Part shown: one piece after another, positions 33,142 to 41,850 of the stretch
Numbering within the stretch: the first letter of the stretch is position 1
Layout: every line of letters begins with the position of its first letter
DNA from: Novosphingobium resinovorum
Lineage (GTDB): Bacteria > Pseudomonadota > Alphaproteobacteria > Sphingomonadales > Sphingomonadaceae
Length of the DNA stretch: 64,000 nucleotides
Direction: 5' to 3'
Assembly (NCBI RefSeq): GCF_027922145.1
Contig: NZ_BSFC01000019.1
Location: 8,579 to 72,578, forward strand
Notes under the pieces: model-generated
Databases searched by the model: none
What the model was told of the DNA's origin: nothing
Seen by the model: only the letters and a program-made list of their open reading frames with translations
Position numbers and translations under genes: made by a program

Positions 33142-34242
33142 CTACTGCACCGCTATTTCGGCCTGCAGCGCGCCCGCCGTCTTGAGCGCCTGCAGGATGG
33201 TGATGAGATCGCGCGGGCTGACGCCCAGCGCATTGAGGCCGCCCACCAGCGTCTGCAGCGAAGTGCCGCTGGTCAGCATCGCCAGCGCCGCGCCGTTTCC
33301 GTCGTTGGCCTGGATGGTGGTGCGCGGCAATACCGCCGTCTGCCCGCCCGAGAACGGCGCGGGCTGCGAGGCCACCGGGGTCTCGGTGACGCTGATCGTC
33401 AGCCCCCCTTGCGCGATGGCCACCGGACTGACGCGCACGTCCGCGCCCATGACCACGGTGCCCGCCGCCTCGTTGATGACGATCCGCGCGGGCTGGTCGA
33501 CCGCGACGGTCAGGTTCTCGACCTGGGTGACGAGGTCGATCAACGAGCCGCTGCCATAGGGGCGCAGCTCCACCGTGCCGGGATCGAGCACTTCGGCCGA
33601 GCCGGGCGCCTGCCGGTTGATGGTCTGGGCGATCTGGCGCGCGGTGGTGAAATCGGGGTTCTTCAGCGCCAGTTTCAGCGAGTGGGCATTGCGCAGGTCA
33701 TAAGGCACCTCGCGCTCGATGATGGCGCCGCCGGCGATGCGCGCAGTGGTCATCACGCCCCGGCTGAGCTTCGCGCCCGCCCCTTGCGCCTTGAAGCCGG
33801 AGACGGCGACGGGCCCTTGCGCCACCGCGTAGATCTCGCCGTCCAGCGCCCGCAGCGAGGAGACGAGGAGAATGCCGCCCTGCAGGCTGCTGGCGTCGCC
33901 GAGCGCCGAAACCTGCACGTCCACCGTCGATCCCGCGCGCGCGAAGGGCGGCATCGTCGCGGTGACGGTTACGGCGGCGACGTTCTGGGTAAGCATCTGG
34001 GTGCCCCGGATGTTGACGCCCATGCGCTCCAGCATCGCCTGCAAGGTCTCCTCGGTGAAGGGGACGTTGCGGATGCGGTCGCCGGTGCCTTGGAGACCGA
34101 CCACCAGGCCGTAGCCGACCAGCTGGTTGGTGCGCACGTTCTCGACGTCGACGATGTCCTTGATGCGCGGCTGCGGGCCTGCCTGTGCCACCGAGGGCGA
34201 CAACAGGGCGAGAAGCGCGAGGAGGAACGGCAGCCGGGGCAT
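33142..34242 (-). CDS. flgI: flagellar P-ring protein FlgI
   Basis: A 366-residue periplasmic ring protein. A signal peptide (about 1-21, ending AQA-G) precedes RIKDIVDVENVRTNQLVGYG, then LVVGLQGTGDRIRNVPFTEE and TATMPPFARAG. The C terminus (GVSPRDLITILQALKTAGAL) is standard. The ATG at 34242 lies seven bases after TATAAA, so the mRNA may be leaderless. First gene of the flgI-flgJ-flgN unit. Confidence 0.97.
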   Translation of the reverse strand: MPRLPFLLALLALLSPSVAQAGPQPRIKDIVDVENVRTNQLVGYGLVVGLQGTGDRIRNVPFTEETLQAMLERMGVNIRGTQMLTQNVAAVTVTATMPPFARAGSTVDVQVSALGDASSLQGGILLVSSLRALDGEIYAVAQGPVAVSGFKAQGAGAKLSRGVMTTARIAGGAIIEREVPYDLRNAHSLKLALKNPDFTTARQIAQTINRQAPGSAEVLDPGTVELRPYGSGSLIDLVTQVENLTVAVDQPARIVINEAAGTVVMGADVRVSPVAIAQGGLTISVTETPVASQPAPFSGGQTAVLPRTTIQANDGNGAALAMLTSGTSLQTLVGGLNALGVSPRDLITILQALKTAGALQAEIAVQ

Positions 34243-34248
34243 CGTGTG

Positions 34249-34260
34249 CTTTATAGGATG
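34249..34260 (-). promoter_or_regulatory. flagellar promoter element of flgI-flgJ-flgN
   Basis: Read toward flgI it is CATCCTATAAAG. Only seven bases separate TATAAA from the start codon. Confidence 0.65.
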
Positions 34261-34290
34261 GAGTTGGGAGGGTCGGGTGTGACCGACGCA

Positions 34291-34424
34291 ATTCCTCCCC
34301 GAGCTTGTCTCGGGGAAGGGGGACCGCCCGCGAAGCGGGTGGTGGAGGAGGAGAAGGCGTGCAGATTCTCCCTCCGTCGCCGACTTCGTCGGCGCCACCT
34401 CCCCAAGACAAGCTCGGTGAGGAA
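34291..34424. repeat. intergenic palindromic repeat, family A (copy 4)
   Basis: Left arm TCCTCCCCGAGCTTGTCTCG, right arm CCAAGACAAGCTCGGTGAGG, with an inner pair CCGCCCGCGAAGCGGG. It abuts the flhB stop codon at 34427. Confidence 0.78.
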
Positions 34425-34426
34425 CA

Positions 34427-35503
34427 TCAGCGCCCCGCCTTCTTCGCCAGCTTCAGCACGTAGCCGATGATCTCCGCCACTGCCTGATAGTGCTCGATCG
34501 GGATGGGGTGGTCGATCTCCACCGCCGCGAAGAGCGCGCGGGCCAGCGGCGGGTTCTCCAGGATCGGCACCCCGGCCTCCGCTGCGACCTCGCGGATGCG
34601 CAGGGCCACCGCGTCCACGCCTTTCGCTACCACCGTCGGCGCGGCGGTCACGCCATGCTCGTATTTGAGCGCGACGGCGTAGTGCGTTGGGTTGGTCACG
34701 ATCACGCTGGCGGTCGACACTGCCGACATCATCCGCTTTCGCGAGCGCTGCATCTGGATCTGGCGGATCTTGGCCTTGATCTTGGGATCGCCGTCGTTCT
34801 GCTTGTGCTCGTCCTTCACTTCCTGAAGGGTCATGCGCATGCGCTGCAGGAAGCTGCGGCGCTGCCACAGGAAGTCGAACAGCGCGAGACCCGCGACCAG
34901 CATCGCCACCGCGCGCAGGGCCTCGAACGCGAGCCCCCCCGCCGCCGCACCGATCGCGCCGGGAGAGCGGCCGACCAGCCCGTCCACGCCCTGCAGGCGC
35001 GGCGCCAGCACCATCCACACCACGAGGCCGATTGCGCTCATCTTGGCCAGCGTCTTGGCGAATTCCACCAGCGCGCGGGTGCCGAACAGGCGCGAGAACC
35101 CGCTCGCGGGCGAGAGCTTGGACCATTTCGGCGAAAGACGCGACCAGCTCATCACCGCGCGGCCCTGCAGGAATATCGTGCTCACCGCCGCGGCCATCAG
35201 CACCGCGAAGACCGGCAGCAGCGACACCAGCGTGTGCCACGCGACCCCGGTGGCAAGGCCCTGCGCGCCGTCCGGATCGAGGCTGAAATCCTCCGCATGG
35301 CCCCAGAGCCGCTTGAGCATGGTGCCCAGGCTTTCCATCGCCGAGAGCCCCAGCCACCCCGTCACCGCCAGAGCGCCCGCCATCATCGTGGCGTGGCGAA
35401 CTTCCGGCGCGATGGCGACTTCGCCGCGCTTGCGGGCGTCGTCGAGCTTCTTCTGCGTAGGCTCGTGTGTGCGCTGGTCCTTGTCGGGGGCGTCATCGGC
35501 CAT
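34427..35503 (-). CDS. flhB: flagellar export gate and specificity-switch protein FlhB
   Basis: A 358-residue protein. Four membrane helices in the first 220 residues, then the cytoplasmic part with KDEHKQNDGDPKIKAKIRQI and the autocleavage motif SVIVTNPTHYAVAL (NPTH). It switches the export apparatus from hook to filament substrates under FliK control. The start is separated by one base from the fliR stop. Confidence 0.97.
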   Translation of the reverse strand: MADDAPDKDQRTHEPTQKKLDDARKRGEVAIAPEVRHATMMAGALAVTGWLGLSAMESLGTMLKRLWGHAEDFSLDPDGAQGLATGVAWHTLVSLLPVFAVLMAAAVSTIFLQGRAVMSWSRLSPKWSKLSPASGFSRLFGTRALVEFAKTLAKMSAIGLVVWMVLAPRLQGVDGLVGRSPGAIGAAAGGLAFEALRAVAMLVAGLALFDFLWQRRSFLQRMRMTLQEVKDEHKQNDGDPKIKAKIRQIQMQRSRKRMMSAVSTASVIVTNPTHYAVALKYEHGVTAAPTVVAKGVDAVALRIREVAAEAGVPILENPPLARALFAAVEIDHPIPIEHYQAVAEIIGYVLKLAKKAGR

Positions 35504-35504
35504 G

Positions 35505-36284
35505 TCAGAGGTTCCACCCGCTCTGCATGAACGTGGCCATGGCGTTCGCGAAAGCAGTGAGCATCGCCCCCATCGTCATCGCCAGGACCGAGAGACCGAG
35601 CAGCAGGTTCGCGGGCTGCATGATGAAGAACACCTGGATCGAGGGCGCCACCCGCGCCGCCAGCCCCTGCCCCAGATTGAACAGCATGCCGTAGAGGATC
35701 AGCGGCGCGCACAGGCTCAGCCCCAACGCCGTCGCCTGCCCCATGACCGCGACGGCGAGATGCGCAAAGTCAGCGGCAGGCGGCATCCCGCCGACCGGAA
35801 AGCTGGCGTAGGACTTGAAGATCGAGGCGATCCACAAGTGATGCACGCCCGTCGAAAGGCACACCACGATCGCCGAGACGCCGACGAACCGCGCGAGCAG
35901 CGGCACCTGCCCGCCCATCGCCGCATCGACCACCAGCGCGGAGGACAGGCCCACCTGCTGCGAGGCCAGCGCCCCGGCAATGGCGGCGGCACTGAACAGG
36001 ATGCGCACGATCATGCCGAGCGCGAGGCCGACCATGACCTCGCCGATCACCAGCAGCGGCATCGACAGGCCGGACTGCAACGCAGGCGTGACGTGCGGCT
36101 CCAGCATGCCATACATGCCGAAGGTGAAGGCCAGCGCCATGACGAGGCGGATCTGCATCGGCAATCCGTCGTCGGAGAAGGCGGGCAGCAGCATGATGAC
36201 GCTGCCGACGCGGCAGAACAGCAGCAGGAACGCCGCCGTGTCGATCGGCAGACGCAGCAGGGTCGCGAGGTCGATGGCGTTCAT
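35505..36284 (-). CDS. fliR: flagellar export gate protein FliR
   Basis: A 259-residue membrane protein with about six helices; FCRVGSVIMLLPAFSDDGLP and EVMVGLALGMIVRILFSAA are typical of FliR. The ATG at 36284 was chosen; the longer frame adds 13 Arg-rich residues. It is in the fliQ-fliR-flhB order with 114 bases before fliQ. Confidence 0.95.
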   Translation of the reverse strand: MNAIDLATLLRLPIDTAAFLLLFCRVGSVIMLLPAFSDDGLPMQIRLVMALAFTFGMYGMLEPHVTPALQSGLSMPLLVIGEVMVGLALGMIVRILFSAAAIAGALASQQVGLSSALVVDAAMGGQVPLLARFVGVSAIVVCLSTGVHHLWIASIFKSYASFPVGGMPPAADFAHLAVAVMGQATALGLSLCAPLILYGMLFNLGQGLAARVAPSIQVFFIMQPANLLLGLSVLAMTMGAMLTAFANAMATFMQSGWNL

Positions 36285-36398
36285 GCGGGTGCGCCCGCGC
36301 GGTAAATCGACGCGCACGCGCAATCGCGGGGATGACGGATCGGGTTTTGATACCCCAGCTCTCGCCTATGCGAGCTTCGATCAAGCACGATCGGCGGC

Positions 36399-36662
36399 CT
36401 AATGCGCGACGATGGCGTCGGCCACGCGGTCCATGAAATTGCTCAGGGCATGGCCGATCATCGGCAGGCTGAGCAGCATCACCACGCCCAGCACCAGCAG
36501 CTTGGGCACGAAAGTCAGCGTCATTTCCTGCACTTGCGTCAAGGATTGCAACAGGCCGATGAGCACGCCGACGATCAGCGCGGCGATCAGCATCGGCCCG
36601 CAGATGGTCAGCATCAGCACCAGCGCGGCGCGGGCGAGTTCGATGGCGGCGTCCGGCGTCAC
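36399..36662 (-). CDS. fliQ: flagellar export gate protein FliQ
   Basis: An 87-residue protein with two membrane helices: IELARAALVLMLTICGPMLI and LTFVPKLLVLGVVMLLSLPM, linked by LLQSLTQVQEMT. Length and motif are normal. A family E repeat separates it from fliE. Confidence 0.96.
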   Translation of the reverse strand: MTPDAAIELARAALVLMLTICGPMLIAALIVGVLIGLLQSLTQVQEMTLTFVPKLLVLGVVMLLSLPMIGHALSNFMDRVADAIVAH

Positions 36663-36688
36663 GGGATGGCGCGATGCCGCCCCTTTGC

Positions 36689-36830
36689 TTCGTCACCCTG
36701 AACTTGTTTCAGGGTCCATCGCGCCTCAAGCCCGGTGCTTTGCCGCAGCAAACCGCAAGCGCCGATGGTGACATAAGCCATCGGGTACGACCGCCCGATG
36801 GATCCTGAATCAAGTTCAGGATGACGGGGA
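36689..36830. repeat. intergenic inverted repeat, family E
   Basis: Arms CGTCACCCTGAACTTGTTTC and TCCTGAATCAAGTTCAGGAT, with extended pairing GGGTCCATCG to CGATGGATCC, around a central 60-base spacer. It lies between fliE and fliQ, inside what would be one operon. Confidence 0.75.
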
Positions 36831-36861
36831 TTTGGTCCCCGTTCAGCGCACCCGCTCATCC

Positions 36862-37203
36862 CTAGATCTGCATCTTCATGATGTCGGAGTAGGCCGAGAC
36901 CACCCGGTCGCGCACCGCCACTACCGTATCGAGCGCGGTTTCCGCCGCGCCAATGGCGGTGACGACGTCGATCAGGTCGCCCTTGCCGCCGATCTGCTTG
37001 ATGCTCTGCGCCTCGGCCCCGCGCAAGGCGTCGCCGGTCTGCGAGACCATGCTCTCGACCATCGAGCCGAACCCGCCACCGCTCGGAGCAAGACCACCGG
37101 AGGGCGCAAGGCCGCCACTCCTCTGGCCGGTATCCGAGAGCGGATTGGTGGCCCGGGCCGCCCGGGCGTAAGCGGAAAGCCCATCGAGGGAGCCGATCGA
37201 CAT
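36862..37203 (-). CDS. fliE: MS-ring/rod junction protein FliE
   Basis: A 113-residue protein. C-terminal DLIDVVTAIGAAETALDTVV and AVRDRVVSAYSDIMKMQI are the FliE core; the N-terminal half has a small duplication (GGLAPSGGLAPSGG). It joins the MS ring to the rod. It follows flgC by 10 bases. Confidence 0.95.
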   Translation of the reverse strand: MSIGSLDGLSAYARAARATNPLSDTGQRSGGLAPSGGLAPSGGGFGSMVESMVSQTGDALRGAEAQSIKQIGGKGDLIDVVTAIGAAETALDTVVAVRDRVVSAYSDIMKMQI

Positions 37204-37213
37204 TGCCTCGTCC

Positions 37214-37624
37214 TTACTTCAGCAGATCGACGGTGCGCATGGTCATGCCGCGCGCCGCCTCGATGGCGTTGAGGTTGGCTTCGTAGGAGCGCTGCGCCGC
37301 CTTCATATCGGCGGCCTCGATCAGCGGATTGACGTTGGGCTGCTCGACATACCCTTGCGCGTCGGCGACGGGATTGCCGGGCTGGTAGATCCGACCGAAG
37401 GCACTCTGGTCCGCTTCGATGGACTTCACGGTAACTTGCGTGGCGCCGGTATTCCGATCGACCTCGCTTGCGAAACTGGCGACGCGGCGGCGATAGGGAT
37501 CGCCCTCGGCCGTGGTGGCGATGGAGTCCGAGTTGGCGAGATTCTCGGCGATGACGCGCATCCGCAGCGCCTGCGCGCGCAGGCCCGATGCCGAGACGTC
37601 GATCGAATTGCCCAGTTCCGCCAC
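37214..37624 (-). CDS. flgC: flagellar proximal rod protein FlgC
   Basis: A 136-residue rod protein. N-terminal IDVSASGLRAQALRMRVIAE, LANSDS, and C-terminal VNPLIEAADMKAAQRSYEAN are canonical. First gene of flgC-fliE-fliQ-fliR-flhB; its usual partner flgB is at 27889. Confidence 0.96.
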   Translation of the reverse strand: MAELGNSIDVSASGLRAQALRMRVIAENLANSDSIATTAEGDPYRRRVASFASEVDRNTGATQVTVKSIEADQSAFGRIYQPGNPVADAQGYVEQPNVNPLIEAADMKAAQRSYEANLNAIEAARGMTMRTVDLLK

Positions 37625-37662
37625 GCTTGGTCCCCAGATGCCCCTGTACGCCCTTACCTCGA

Positions 37663-37721
37663 CCTTATAGGCAACTTTTTCCTAGTGACGCACTACTCCT
37701 ATAAATTTTTCCCCTATAAAG
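37663..37721. promoter_or_regulatory. divergent flagellar promoter elements between flgC and the short fliN
   Basis: Toward flgC (minus) the sequence at 37664-37671 reads CCTATAAG. Toward the short fliN (plus) there are two in-line copies, TCCTATAAA (37697-37705) and CCCTATAAAG (37712-37721), 15 bases apart. The spacer is AT-rich. Confidence 0.6.
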
Positions 37722-37744
37722 CTGCGAGTGAAAGGAGACGCGCG

Positions 37745-37978
37745 GTGTCCGTCCTCGAAGGCATTCCCATCGACCTGCAGATCGTGCTGGGCTCCACCAG
37801 CATCCCGGTCCGCCAGGTGCTCAAGATGAGCCGCGGCGCGATGATCCAGCTCGACTGCGGGCAGGACGATCCGACGCGCCTCTACGTCAATGACCGCCTC
37901 GTCGCCGAGGGCCGCATCCTCGTCAACGGCGAGGCCATGTCGCTGGAGATCACCCGCGTGGTCCAGGCCGAGCGCTGA
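37745..37978 (+). CDS. short SpoA-domain protein, second FliN
   Basis: A 77-residue protein consisting of one SpoA domain: IPIDLQIVLGSTSIPVRQVL, KMSRGAMIQLD, TRLYVNDRLVAEGRILVNGE. It lacks the N-terminal tail of the FliN at 21070. The GTG start has AAAGGAG eight bases upstream. It heads a unit with fliO and fliP. It could be the main FliN, an alternative C-ring subunit, or a short partner comparable to the internally made SpoA proteins of type III systems. Confidence 0.85.
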   Translation: MSVLEGIPIDLQIVLGSTSIPVRQVLKMSRGAMIQLDCGQDDPTRLYVNDRLVAEGRILVNGEAMSLEITRVVQAER

Positions 37979-37981
37979 AAG

Positions 37982-38404
37982 GTGGACCTGTTCTCGCTTG
38001 TGCGCATGCTGGGTGCCCTTATGGTCGTGTTGGGTGCCCTTGTGTGCCTGTTGTGGGCCGTCAAGCGCTACGACCTGACCATGCCGCGCAAGTGGCTGGA
38101 AAAGCTGGGTAATACCGGGAACGACAAGCGCTTGCAGGTAGTCGAGCGGCTTGCCGTGGACCAACGCCGCTCGCTGGTGCTGCTGCGCCGTGACGATACC
38201 GAATTCAGCGTCCTGATCGGCCCGGAAGGGGTGACGGTGCTGGACAGCACGGCGGCCCCGAAGGCGGTCGAGATCGTCAAACAAAATGATGAAAATCAGA
38301 TATTTGATAAGGAACCGGAAGCACACAAAGCCTCCTTCGCGGACCGCATTCCAGTGCTCCCGGACGTCTGGTTCACGCAGGACGTGAAGACGGAACTGCA
38401 CTGA
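37982..38404 (+). CDS. fliO: flagellar export gate assembly protein FliO
   Basis: A 140-residue protein. One N-terminal membrane helix (MLGALMVVLGALVCLLWAV) is followed by the FliO domain with LQVVERLAVDQRRSLVLLRR and SVLIGPEGVTVLD. GTG start four bases after the short fliN. It stabilises the FliP ring during assembly. Confidence 0.88.
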   Translation: MDLFSLVRMLGALMVVLGALVCLLWAVKRYDLTMPRKWLEKLGNTGNDKRLQVVERLAVDQRRSLVLLRRDDTEFSVLIGPEGVTVLDSTAAPKAVEIVKQNDENQIFDKEPEAHKASFADRIPVLPDVWFTQDVKTELH

Positions 38405-39189
38405 TGAGCGCCCCTGCCACCCCTGCCGGTTTCCCCGGGGAAACCGTGCTTCGGCGCATTCTGGCCGTTCTCGCGGTTCTGGTGGTCCTCGTCCTGCCCG
38501 TCGCGGCGATGGCCCAGAGTGCTGGCGCCGGAGGCGCAGCGAGCGCCCTGACCGGCGGCGGCACGATGTCGGGCCGGGTGCTGCAGCTGGTGATGGTGCT
38601 CACGGTGCTCAGCTTGGCGCCGGGCATCCTGATGACGATCACCTCGTTCACCCGCATCGTCGTGGCGCTCTCGCTGCTGCGCTCGGGAATGGGCGTACAG
38701 GGCGTGCCGCCCAACCCGATCGTCATTTCGCTGGCGCTGTTCCTCAGCTTCTTCGTCATGGCGCCGACGTTCGACGCGGCGTGGAAGCAGGGCATGGAGC
38801 CCTACAACGCCGGGCAGATCAACGAGACCGAGGCGCTGTCCCGCGCCAGCAAGCCGTTCCACGCCTTCATGCTGAAACAAGTGCGCGACGATGACGTGAA
38901 GCTGTTCGTCAGCCTCTCGGGCAAAGTGCCGAAGAGCAGGGCGGAACTGCCGATGACGACGCTGATGCCCGCCTTCATGATCTCCGAACTGCGCCGCGCG
39001 TTCGAGATCGGCTTCCTGCTGCTGCTGCCGTTCCTGGTGATCGATCTTGCGGTGGCGGCGGTGCTGATGGCGATGGGCATGATGATGCTGCCGCCCGCGA
39101 CCGTGTCGCTGCCGATGAAGATCATCTTCTTCGTGCTGGTCGATGGCTGGGCGCTGGTGGCGGGGTCGCTAGTGAAGAGTTTCGGGTAG
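38404..39189 (+). CDS. fliP: flagellar export gate protein FliP
   Basis: A 261-residue protein. A cleavable signal (to about AMAQ, residue 38) is followed by LAPGILMTITSFTRIVVALS, LRSGMG and the FliP motif FMISELRRAFEIGFLLLLPF. The start overlaps the fliO stop by one base (TGATG). Followed by nested repeats that end in a T-run, a likely terminator. Confidence 0.97.
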   Translation: MSAPATPAGFPGETVLRRILAVLAVLVVLVLPVAAMAQSAGAGGAASALTGGGTMSGRVLQLVMVLTVLSLAPGILMTITSFTRIVVALSLLRSGMGVQGVPPNPIVISLALFLSFFVMAPTFDAAWKQGMEPYNAGQINETEALSRASKPFHAFMLKQVRDDDVKLFVSLSGKVPKSRAELPMTTLMPAFMISELRRAFEIGFLLLLPFLVIDLAVAAVLMAMGMMMLPPATVSLPMKIIFFVLVDGWALVAGSLVKSFG

Positions 39190-39203
39190 CGCCTTGCCGC
39201 AGG

Positions 39204-39441
39204 GGGCTTCGACTAGCTCAGCCTGAGCGGGTTGAGGGCGTTTGTCTCCCTGCGCGCGCCCGTCATCCCAGCGAAAGCTGGGACCGCTGGCCGCATGAAG
39301 CCCAACCCTCGGCAGGGCATTCGAACGAAAGCCCGCAGTAACAGGCCAGCGGTCCCAGCCTTCGCTGGGATGACGGGCTTTTTTATTTGAAAGCTGCGCT
39401 CGCCCCCAACACTTCGCTCATCCTGAGCTTGTCGAAGGATC
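39204..39441. repeat. nested intergenic repeats, family B inside family C, with terminator-like T-run
   Basis: Family C arms lie at 39206-39230 (CTTCGACTAGCTCAGCCTGA) and 39416-39440 (CATCCTGAGCTTGTCGAAGG). Inside them is a full family B pair, CCCGTCATCCCAGCGAAAGC (39259) and CTTCGCTGGGATGACGGG (39360-39377), followed by CTTTTTTATTT. The B hairpin plus T-run probably ends the fliP transcript. Confidence 0.8.
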
Positions 39442-39458
39442 GGGTTCCAGCGCAGCCC

Positions 39459-39902
39459 CTACCCCGGCGACGCCTTCGTCACCGCCACGGAGCGTACCGC
39501 GTCCTTGCCGTAGACCTCCAGCGCGGCGTCCATCACCACCTTGCGGAAGGCATCGAGCCCTGGCAGCATTCCGTCCGGCCCGCTGGCCATCGGCGTGCGA
39601 TACGTCCGCAGGTTCACCGCGTTCATCAATAGCGGCAGCTTCGCGCCCACTTCCTCGGTCGTCCCCTGCGGCACCTCGAGCTGGATCTCGAACGTCTCGT
39701 AGCCCGAAAGCCGCCCGTCGGCGAAGACCAGCGGCGCCAGCACTTCCACCGGCGGCACGAACTCGGTCGGGCCTTTGGTCGGCTTCTTCGCATGCCCCGT
39801 CACCAGCTGCGGCGCGAAGTGGAGCACGCCCCAGGCCCCCGCCCCGCCGACGCCGAGCCCCGCCACGGTGGCGAGCAGGCCCATCACGATGCGCTTGATC
39901 AT
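39459..39902 (-). CDS. FliL-like membrane-anchored protein in the mot operon
   Basis: A 147-residue protein with an N-terminal membrane anchor (about 5-30) and a periplasmic domain: FVPPVEVLAPLVFADGRLSG, IQLEVPQGTTEEV, LPLLMNAVNLRTY. The fold pattern and spacing match the protein encoded at 53871 and more distantly FliL. It is the last gene of motA-motB. A FliL-like role in stator control is inferred from similarity and position. Confidence 0.65.
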   Translation of the reverse strand: MIKRIVMGLLATVAGLGVGGAGAWGVLHFAPQLVTGHAKKPTKGPTEFVPPVEVLAPLVFADGRLSGYETFEIQLEVPQGTTEEVGAKLPLLMNAVNLRTYRTPMASGPDGMLPGLDAFRKVVMDAALEVYGKDAVRSVAVTKASPG

Positions 39903-39914
39903 GGTGCCCTCCGC

Positions 39915-40778
39915 TCAGAACTTGAAGCTGGCGTCATGCGGCAGCGCGCCTGCCTCGGCCATGACGACGATGGTGATGCGGCGGTTTTCGGGGCGATCGG
40001 GCTGGTCGGGATAGACCGGCTCGGTGGCCGCCTTGCCGACGACCTCGGCGAAGCGGTCCGCCGGCAGCCCTGCCGCCACAAGCGCCGCCCGCGCGGCAAG
40101 GGCGCGATCGGCCGAAAGCTGCCAGTTGGCATCGCTGTTCCCGCCCGCGCCGTCGGTATGGCCCTCGATGGCGATGCGCGCGTCGATCCCGGCAAGCTGC
40201 TTCGCCGCCCGCGTCAGCAGCGCCCGCGCGAAGTCGTTGAGCTGTGCGGTGCTACCCTTGAACATCGAGCGCTGCGCATTGTCGACGAGGTGGATGCGCA
40301 TCCCCTCGCGGCTCGGCCGCACGTCGACATTGGCGCGTCCCTGGCTGTCCATCGGCGGCTGCAGCGCCACCTGCATCTCCTGCGCCATGACGCGCAGCGA
40401 AGCCGCGGGCACTTCCGCCGTACCCCCGCGCGCGGTGCCCACGGTCCCGGCCTCCGAGGCGGGCTGGCCTTCGGGCTCTTCCTTGTCGCCCTGATTGTTG
40501 CGCCCGTGGCCGCCCGATCCCGGCTGCATGCCGGGGTCCTTGGTCAGCGTGGTCGCCGGGTTGGCCTTCTCGGAATCGGCGGAGAAGTACTCGGCAAGGC
40601 CCTTGAGCTGCACTTCGTCCGGATTGGCAAGCAGCCACAGCAGCATGAAGAAGGCCATCATCGCGGTCACGAAGTCGGCATAGGCGACCTTCCACGCGCC
40701 GCCATGGTGGCCGCCGCCGACCACCTTCTTGACCTTGCGGATGACGATGGGGCGCTTTTCGTTGCCCTTGGTGGCCAT
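39915..40778 (-). CDS. motB: flagellar stator protein MotB
   Basis: A 287-residue protein. The single helix carries AYADFVTAMMAFFMLLWLL with the proton-binding Asp35. A Gly/Gln-rich plug/linker region is followed by an OmpA-like peptidoglycan-binding domain: RIAIEGHTDGAGG, WQLSADRALAAR, NRRITIVV. Couples proton flow to torque with MotA. Confidence 0.95.
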   Translation of the reverse strand: MATKGNEKRPIVIRKVKKVVGGGHHGGAWKVAYADFVTAMMAFFMLLWLLANPDEVQLKGLAEYFSADSEKANPATTLTKDPGMQPGSGGHGRNNQGDKEEPEGQPASEAGTVGTARGGTAEVPAASLRVMAQEMQVALQPPMDSQGRANVDVRPSREGMRIHLVDNAQRSMFKGSTAQLNDFARALLTRAAKQLAGIDARIAIEGHTDGAGGNSDANWQLSADRALAARAALVAAGLPADRFAEVVGKAATEPVYPDQPDRPENRRITIVVMAEAGALPHDASFKF

Positions 40779-40791
40779 GGGTCAGCGCGCC

Positions 40792-41676
40792 TCAGGCCGG
40801 AGCGGCATTGAGCTGTTCCTTCACCGCCTCCAGCGCCGTCTCCATCTCCTGGAAGCTGGGGGCGTAGTTCGACGGCGTCATGCGGCGCGCCAGCTCGATG
40901 GCGATCTCGGTGGGCTGCTCCTGCGCGTGGCCGACGATGGCGGTCTTGACCAGCGTGTAGGGCTTGAAATCGGCGTCGATGATCTGCTGCAGCTTCTGCG
41001 CGATCGGGCCGACGAGGCAGTAAGCCAGCAAAACGCCGAGGAACGTGCCGACCAGCGCGCCGCCGATCATCGCGCCGAGGATCTCGGTGGGCTGGTCAAT
41101 CGAACTCATGGTCTTGATCACGCCCAGAACCGCCGCGACGATGCCGATCGCGGGCAGGCCGTCGGCCATCATCTGGATCGCGTGCTGGGGGCCGAGTTCC
41201 TCGTGGTGGTGGCGTTCCATATCGCCCTCCATCGCCTCGGCCAGCTGGTGCGGGTCCTCGAAGTTGACGGTCATCATGCGCAGGTAGTCGCAGATGAACT
41301 CGATCAGCTCGTGGTCCGCCAGCAGGCGCGGATAGCGGGCGAACAGAGCGCTTTCCTCGGGCCGGTCGAGGTGTGGCTCGATGGCGTTGGCGCCGCCCTT
41401 GCGGAAGGTGGCGAGCAGCGCGAACAGCAGCGCGAGGAGGTCACGGTAATCCGCCTCCTTCCAGCGCTCGCCCTTGAACACGCGGGCGATGCCCTTGCCC
41501 GCCTTCTTCAGGGTCGTCATTGAATTGCCCAGCGCGAACGCACCCAAAGCGGCACCGCCGATCGCCATCATCTCGTGCGGCAGGGCGTGGAAAATGACGC
41601 CCATGCTGCCGCCCGACATCAGGAAGCTGCCGAAGACGCACACCAGAATGACGACGAGGCCGACGATATTGAGCAT
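40792..41676 (-). CDS. motA: flagellar stator protein MotA
   Basis: A 294-residue protein with four helices. MLNIVGLVVILVCVFGSFLM starts it, a cytoplasmic loop with RKGGANAIEPHLDRPEES contains the FliG-facing charges, and PAIGIVAAVLGVIKTMSSID and GGALVGTFLGVLLAYCLVGP are the C-terminal pore helices. The ATG at 41676 was chosen because the promoter element at 41723-41735 lies within the longer frame. Confidence 0.96.
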   Translation of the reverse strand: MLNIVGLVVILVCVFGSFLMSGGSMGVIFHALPHEMMAIGGAALGAFALGNSMTTLKKAGKGIARVFKGERWKEADYRDLLALLFALLATFRKGGANAIEPHLDRPEESALFARYPRLLADHELIEFICDYLRMMTVNFEDPHQLAEAMEGDMERHHHEELGPQHAIQMMADGLPAIGIVAAVLGVIKTMSSIDQPTEILGAMIGGALVGTFLGVLLAYCLVGPIAQKLQQIIDADFKPYTLVKTAIVGHAQEQPTEIAIELARRMTPSNYAPSFQEMETALEAVKEQLNAAPA

Positions 41677-41722
41677 GGAAATTTCCGAGAAAGCTTTGCC
41701 CGCGAGAGACGGGACCTTTGCT

Positions 41723-41735
41723 GAATTATAGGACG
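41723..41735 (-). promoter_or_regulatory. flagellar promoter element of motA-motB
   Basis: Toward motA it reads CGTCCTATAATTC, about 47 bases before the start codon. Confidence 0.65.
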
Positions 41736-41850
41736 GCGTGCTGCATCGCGGTGGCGGCTCGCGCATTTTTCGCGGGCGCGACCGGGCGGGGGCGTGACGC
41801 TCTATATGAGACAGGCGACGCTATTTGCCCCACCCCGTCCGGGAGCCCCG

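Noticed and set aside
41801-41810. TCTATATGAG before flaF as a flagellar promoter element
   Set aside because: Only a partial match to the element (no CC before TATA); left out, though flaF needs some promoter here.
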